Assembly (NCBI GenBank): GCA_005879655.1
Contig: VBJK01000106.1
Coordinates: forward strand, 1 to 28,450
Direction: 5' to 3'
Source: Chloroflexota bacterium
Lineage (GTDB): Bacteria > Chloroflexota > Ktedonobacteria > Ktedonobacterales > Ktedonobacteraceae
Length of the DNA stretch: 28,450 bases
This document shows, one piece after another, positions 24,286 through 28,450 of this stretch. Every line of letters begins with the position of its first letter. Within the stretch, counting starts at the first letter, position 1. Below the pieces are notes generated by a model, which was not told the origin of the DNA, did no database searches, and saw only the letters and a program-made list of their open reading frames with translations. Position numbers and translations under genes: made by a program.

Positions 24286-25188
24286 CTAAACCCCCTTTAC
24301 TAGGTGGAACACATTGACCAGTAACTCCATAAAGCCATGGAAAAAGATGACAATCAAGGCGAGTGTCGCCAAAACCATATGTACAGAGCGCCACCAGTTA
24401 ATGATACGGCGCGCTTTTTGTTGGCGTTGTAGTGAAAGCATAAAGCCTGCTCGCGTCTGTAATGTTTTAAATGCCCGCTGAAAATCCGCCTGCTCGCTCT
24501 CCTTCAATGGCAGCTTCAGATCGGGGTCCAGATCGGCCTGATCACTGCCCAAAAATTCCAGACAATATTGTTTGAATGGTTCGGATTTACCAGCGCTCAA
24601 GCGCTCAATGATGTATTCCATTTCCAGAATCTTTTCTTTGAGCGCGCGCTCTATGCCAACACCGTTCGTGCTGGCTTCGTACGCGATAATATGGCTCTGC
24701 CACATATCCAGCAGGCGGCCCACAATACCGCTCACCACCAGGAAAAGCAGCGAGAAGAGCGCTAACGGTCCCCAATAGGTATCGAGCAAACCACCGATGC
24801 TGGCCAGGAACCCATGGGTGATATAGACGAAATTCTCATGCATGAGAGCGATCAGAATAGTAATGATACCGATCCAGGTGTGCATCCAGAGCCAGTTCTG
24901 CACTTTCCCCGGTAGCCCACGCACAAAACGACGACGCAGGGTGTACGTAGCAGTACCCAGCACGAGCATAAAGGCAATGATGCCGAATAAACGCAACGGA
25001 TCATTGAAAGCACTGGGAAATTGTTGCGTTTTCAGTGCAACGAAATACCAGACGAGAATCATTAAGAAAAGTACAACTGAGATGGCCAGCCAGAGCCAGC
25101 GGGCATTTGACGTGGGAGCACGCCAGATGCGCCGCAACGAGCTTTGCGCACTCTGTTGCACCGATAATCGTTTTGTAGCCAGAGACAT
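24286..25188 (-). CDS. Diheme cytochrome b-like membrane protein
   Basis: The 300-residue product has a basic N-terminus and hydrophobic helices at about 31-51, 64-82, 101-117, 140-160 and 268-294. Two of them carry an H-x13-H pair, H103/H117 (MHTWIGIITILIALMH) and H270/H284 (HMVLATLALIVIFFHG). Two such pairs are the classic ligands for two stacked b-type hemes in a four-helix bundle, as in cytochrome b and ferric-reductase-type subunits. A charged cytoplasmic segment (about 170-262) separates the halves. It probably moves electrons between a quinone pool and the Fe-S protein encoded 14 bp upstream. Gene order matches that of Fe-S/cytochrome b pairs in membrane oxidoreductases. A GGGAGAAG lies before the ATG. 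The family is inferred from the histidine pattern, as overall similarity is not recognised. Confidence 0.8.
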   Translation of the reverse strand: MSLATKRLSVQQSAQSSLRRIWRAPTSNARWLWLAISVVLFLMILVWYFVALKTQQFPSAFNDPLRLFGIIAFMLVLGTATYTLRRRFVRGLPGKVQNWLWMHTWIGIITILIALMHENFVYITHGFLASIGGLLDTYWGPLALFSLLFLVVSGIVGRLLDMWQSHIIAYEASTNGVGIERALKEKILEMEYIIERLSAGKSEPFKQYCLEFLGSDQADLDPDLKLPLKESEQADFQRAFKTLQTRAGFMLSLQRQQKARRIINWWRSVHMVLATLALIVIFFHGFMELLVNVFHLVKGV

Positions 25189-25202
25189 GACTGTTCTTCT
25201 CC

Positions 25203-27173
25203 CTACTCAGCACGTCGCAGCAGAATATCCTCGGTTGATCCGAAGAACGACACGGGATTGATACGGATTGCTGCACCAGTTGGGCAAGCTTGCACACAAG
25301 CCTGGTTATCATAGCCCGCACACAGGTCACACTTGATGGCAATCTTCTTGCGTAGCTCGCCATAGGTGTCCAGTGGTTGATTTGTATTGAGTGGACCTGG
25401 AGCAGTGCGTAGAGCCATTGGCAACAATTTGCGACCATGTTCTTTTCCGCTACCATTCTTAAAAAAGGTGGAAAACTGTTGCCAAAGCCCCTGCTCTGCT
25501 GGCACGGTCTCATCCTCATCAATGGTCATAATAGAGATATTATCATACGGACAGCGCTCTGCACAGATTCCACACCCAATACAGCTATCCGTTATATAGA
25601 CCTCGCCGCTCGGCATACGTGCAATACCCGCTCGGCTACAGAGCATACAGACTGGGTCCTGACACTGACGACAAGCGGTTGCAATGCTGATATTACCAAC
25701 GACCATCCCCTTGCGATTCATGCGCGATTGACCGTGACGGCGCGCACAGGCTTCCTCACATTCATTACAATGGATACATTTATCAAGATCAATAACCAGT
25801 ACTTCTGTCCCCTCTACTACGCCATCACTGACGAGGGAGTGTAAGCCAGCGCGAGCAGCGGCATCGGAGTTGGGATTGATATTCTCTAGTTCTTTGACAT
25901 GTAGTGGCTCAAACACGGCGCTATGAGCTGCAAGGTTCATACTCTGATAGAGTTGGAGCCGCTCGGAGAAACGCTGATGCACTTCGGGATAGCGTGCGAA
26001 TATCATCTGAAGTACCTGCCGTGGCATTTCGGCGACGCTGATGCGTGTAATAGCGGTGGCCGTAACAGCCCGGCGATCCCCCAACATATCCAGGCCACCC
26101 ACGAAATAGTCTCCTGCCTGCCGATAAGCAATGACACGCTCATCACTTTTGTCACGTCCCGTCCCAAATGTGGTACGCCGCGCCACCTTCACAAAGCCAT
26201 CCAGCAAGATGTGCAAGGACTCACGTACAGGTTTCCCTCTGTTATCTTCTGTAAAGAGACGTTCTGTGCGTTCATAACGGTTGACAACGGCCCCTTCGGC
26301 AATCTGGCGCATGTCCACACCAGAGATACCCTGAAAGAGCGACATGCGCTTGAGGATTGCTTCAGTAGAACGTGTATTACCCAACTGGTCGAAGAAGCTT
26401 TTAACCGCCGGTACCAGCTCCATCAGACGTTGCATGACCTGTTCAGGTACTTCGAGCACGACGGCGGTGCTTTGTGCGCGTGCGGTGGCATTGCGTTGCT
26501 GGCCAGTGAGCATACCGTGTTCGCCCATATATTCTCCGCGTCGCAGCACGGCAACTGGCCACTCACGTCCGTCTGGTCCCGTCGCAGAAAGGTCGAAATG
26601 CCCCTCTAGAATAAAGAAGACCTCACGCCCAAACTCGCCCTCATGCATCATGACAGTACCAGGCATCACCATTTGCATCTTCGATGTGACAACCAAGTGC
26701 AGCAGATAGTTATCGGGCACGAGCTTTGCGTCACTGAACATCGGTAGTTCACGCAGACGGCTCAGCAAGAGTTTGGCATCCCAGCCAGACGGTAGGTAAC
26801 TGAGCACACGGCTCATATCGAGCTTACCATCCCAAGCAATACCCAGACGCCGCTTGAGCGAAAGCATGAGCAGGTCACGATGATTATCTACGGGACAGAC
26901 GGGAACGCATGAGCCACACATGACACATTCATCGCTGAAACGAGCCACGTGTGGGGCGATATCGTCCGAGATGGTGGCGCGATTGAGATCAGCAATTTTG
27001 ACGAGCGAGGATAAAGGGACCGGGCAGGCACGCATACAACGATCACAACCTATACACATATCAATCTCGAAACGCATTTGCTCTTCGGTTAACGCCTGCA
27101 CATCTGTACGATGCCCCATGCCAACCAGATAGGGCACCTTTTCAGAGGACTGTTGTTGCAAGGGTCTTTGCAT
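25203..27173 (-). CDS. Multi-cluster Fe-S protein with two cyclic-nucleotide-binding-type domains
   Basis: The product has 656 residues. Residues 36-98 form a two-cluster ferredoxin: C40-C43-C46-C50 and C83-C86-C89-C93. Residues about 145-262 and 278-415 are two cNMP-binding-fold domains (FFILEGHFDLSATG with GEHGMLTGQQRNATARA; LHILLDGFVKVARR with GDYFVGGLDMLGDRRAVTATA), each followed by a helix. Residues 458-640 resemble the HycB/DmsB electron-transfer subunit with four cysteine quartets: C466-C476, C501-C512, C531-C541 and C615-C630. Up to six [4Fe-4S] clusters are thus predicted in one cytoplasmic chain. No HTH is present, so it is not a CRP regulator; the cNMP folds probably gate electron flow or interaction. 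The start lies 8 bases after the FHA stop, with its ribosome site GAGGT overlapping that stop. Ligand (cAMP, cGMP or none) is unknown. Confidence 0.9.
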   Translation of the reverse strand: MQRPLQQQSSEKVPYLVGMGHRTDVQALTEEQMRFEIDMCIGCDRCMRACPVPLSSLVKIADLNRATISDDIAPHVARFSDECVMCGSCVPVCPVDNHRDLLMLSLKRRLGIAWDGKLDMSRVLSYLPSGWDAKLLLSRLRELPMFSDAKLVPDNYLLHLVVTSKMQMVMPGTVMMHEGEFGREVFFILEGHFDLSATGPDGREWPVAVLRRGEYMGEHGMLTGQQRNATARAQSTAVVLEVPEQVMQRLMELVPAVKSFFDQLGNTRSTEAILKRMSLFQGISGVDMRQIAEGAVVNRYERTERLFTEDNRGKPVRESLHILLDGFVKVARRTTFGTGRDKSDERVIAYRQAGDYFVGGLDMLGDRRAVTATAITRISVAEMPRQVLQMIFARYPEVHQRFSERLQLYQSMNLAAHSAVFEPLHVKELENINPNSDAAARAGLHSLVSDGVVEGTEVLVIDLDKCIHCNECEEACARRHGQSRMNRKGMVVGNISIATACRQCQDPVCMLCSRAGIARMPSGEVYITDSCIGCGICAERCPYDNISIMTIDEDETVPAEQGLWQQFSTFFKNGSGKEHGRKLLPMALRTAPGPLNTNQPLDTYGELRKKIAIKCDLCAGYDNQACVQACPTGAAIRINPVSFFGSTEDILLRRAE

Positions 27174-27181
27174 GCTCCACC

Positions 27182-28450
27182 TCAGATTTCCAGGGATGCG
27201 CTACAACTAGCGCAAAAACGAGCTATCCGTGTATTAGCCCTTCCGCATACGCGGCACAAGACGAGTGATAACGACTCGTCCGCTACTCTATCCGGCACAC
27301 CACTACCACTCAGCCTTGCAACCATGATAGGCACCTTCTGCGTTGGAGGAAATGAATCCGGGTTACGCTTGACTGCTACAGGTGCAGGCGGCTGTTTAGA
27401 ACGTGCTCCCTGCTGCATGGTCAACAGGTCGATATAGTATATGAGCCTGTCACCAAGAGTGATGCGATCGCCATGCGCTAACAGGTAAGGATTATCAATT
27501 TTTGTTTGATTGATGATGACCCCATTGCTACTGCCTAGATCACGCATATAAAAACCCCCTGGACCAGAGGTGATTTCCGCATGGAGGCGCGAAACGGCCA
27601 TATCGGGGATCTCTATTGTGTTTCCTTGATCGCGCCCAATCGTCGTTTGTTGGTTCTTCTTGAGCAAAAAGACTTGTGGCGCTTCTTGTTTAGATTTTAC
27701 ACGATTTACTACTATCAGCGCCTGCGAGGTCTTGAACGAGGCCACGACACTGGCTGGCACAGAGATCGGTGAGCCAGGCAATAACAAGGAGCCATCCGCG
27801 TTCAGTACGGGCTGTTGCAGAGGTACGTCTTTTTTGCCGGGAGGTTGGATAAGCGTTACACCAACTGTGGTGGCTACCGCAGAAGAGCGCTTGCCAGACC
27901 CATCCAGGACCCGTTGCACATACGTAAATTTGACCGCATTGCCAAAGCATATCACATCCTTTTCCTTGAGCACGTAGTTACTGTTCGGTTGCAGACGTAC
28001 ATCATTGATAAAGGTGCCGTTGCTGCTACCCAGGTCGCGCAACACATACTGCCCATCGGTATAGCTAATCTCGGCATGCCGACGTGAGACGGTGCCTTGA
28101 TCAACGAGTAGCCCGACGCCAGATTCACGTCCAATCGACAAAACAGTTGTCAGGCTCAGGGGCCGCTCGCTCAAGCGATACTCTTGCGCGGACTCCGCAA
28201 ATGGTACGAGGAATGCCTCTAGCTCTGGTACTGCATTAATAACTTCGGTACGCTTGGCAGTGAACACCTGAGTTGCGGGATTACCTTCACGCGAGACGCT
28301 AAGGATAGCGGGGGGCACGCCCTGCTTATCGAGCCACTCACCTAATTTGAAGCTCTCGTCCAACAAGCGTGCGGCGATTGCTGCAAGCGGGACCTGATGA
28401 TCAATAGCACGTTTGAAGGCGAGCACTTGCCGCCGATCTCCCAGCGAAAG
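27182..28450 (-). CDS. Two-FHA-domain protein with C-terminal zinc ribbon (N-terminus outside window)
   Basis: The frame is open to the window edge (LSLGDRRQVLAFKRA). A GTG at 28426 would give 414 residues but has a poor ribosome site, so the true start probably lies beyond 28450. In GTG numbering, FHA1 is at about 90-160 (LSIGRE, VSRRHAEI, LRDLGSSNGTFIND) and FHA2 at about 265-335 (TTIGRD, VSRLHAEI, MRDLGSSNGVIIN). Both keep the Arg, Ser-Arg-x-His and Asn residues that bind phosphothreonine. The C-terminus is a zinc ribbon with C391, C394, C405 and C408. The protein is likely a phospho-dependent scaffold for a Ser/Thr kinase. It is the first visible gene of the Fe-S/cytochrome b/REC operon, which suggests that phosphorylation controls that system. 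Confidence 0.9.
   Translation of the reverse strand, partial: LSLGDRRQVLAFKRAIDHQVPLAAIAARLLDESFKLGEWLDKQGVPPAILSVSREGNPATQVFTAKRTEVINAVPELEAFLVPFAESAQEYRLSERPLSLTTVLSIGRESGVGLLVDQGTVSRRHAEISYTDGQYVLRDLGSSNGTFINDVRLQPNSNYVLKEKDVICFGNAVKFTYVQRVLDGSGKRSSAVATTVGVTLIQPPGKKDVPLQQPVLNADGSLLLPGSPISVPASVVASFKTSQALIVVNRVKSKQEAPQVFLLKKNQQTTIGRDQGNTIEIPDMAVSRLHAEITSGPGGFYMRDLGSSNGVIINQTKIDNPYLLAHGDRITLGDRLIYYIDLLTMQQGARSKQPPAPVAVKRNPDSFPPTQKVPIMVARLSGSGVPDRVADESLSLVLCRVCGRANTRIARFCASCSASLEI

Noticed and set aside
25923..26609. Long + strand ORF of 228 codons inside the Fe-S protein gene
   Set aside because: It is a shadow of the minus-strand gene, whose cysteine motifs and cNMP domains are clear; the + frame shows no domain.

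Overview
The window looks like chromosomal DNA of a large-genome, spore-forming-type Chloroflexota bacterium, most likely a Ktedonobacteria relative. This is inferred from gene content: STAND ATPases with TPR repeats, an ECF sigma factor, an F420-type LLM oxidoreductase, a YafY-like regulator, and FHA/zinc-ribbon proteins. Intergenic DNA is repeat-rich and holds several decayed genes. No rRNA, tRNA, CRISPR array or complete insertion sequence was seen.

Left part (1-10.5 kb). A TPR protein cut by the window edge is followed 16 bp later by a protein joining a death-like effector-associated domain (EAD1 type) to a nucleoside phosphorylase/nucleosidase domain, a predicted conflict-effector module. 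Next come a short HTH regulator that seems to lack the WYL core and a bidirectional hairpin. A minus-strand pair follows: an ECF sigma factor overlapping, by ATGA, a STAND/NB-ARC-TPR ATPase. Then come clpB with its own promoter and leader dyads, and a minus-strand F420-dependent LLM oxidoreductase.

Centre (10.6-19.3 kb). A small XRE regulator with an upstream dyad precedes a 1230-residue protein that fuses a TIR domain to a PD-(D/E)XK nuclease, an N6-adenine methyltransferase and a type ISP-like specificity region, with no visible helicase. This is the strongest candidate for an undescribed defence architecture. It is followed by a degenerate histidine-kinase-like ATPase fused to a NarL/LuxR response regulator, a frameshifted bulb-lectin gene, an Rpn-type nuclease gene, a DinD remnant, and a MerR/TipA-type regulator with a classic 19-bp-spacer promoter.

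Right part (19.3-28.45 kb). A block of imperfect tandem and GC-rich dispersed repeats and a second gene remnant lead into thiC (minus strand). Its leader holds a TPP riboswitch whose 3' strand overlaps a roughly 99-bp palindromic, MITE-like element. A zinc-ribbon/one-TM extracellular protein follows. The window ends in a tight minus-strand operon: two-FHA zinc-ribbon protein, then a six-cluster Fe-S protein with two cyclic-nucleotide-binding-type domains, then a diheme cytochrome b-like membrane protein, then a single-domain response regulator. Together these look like a signal-gated membrane electron-transfer system.
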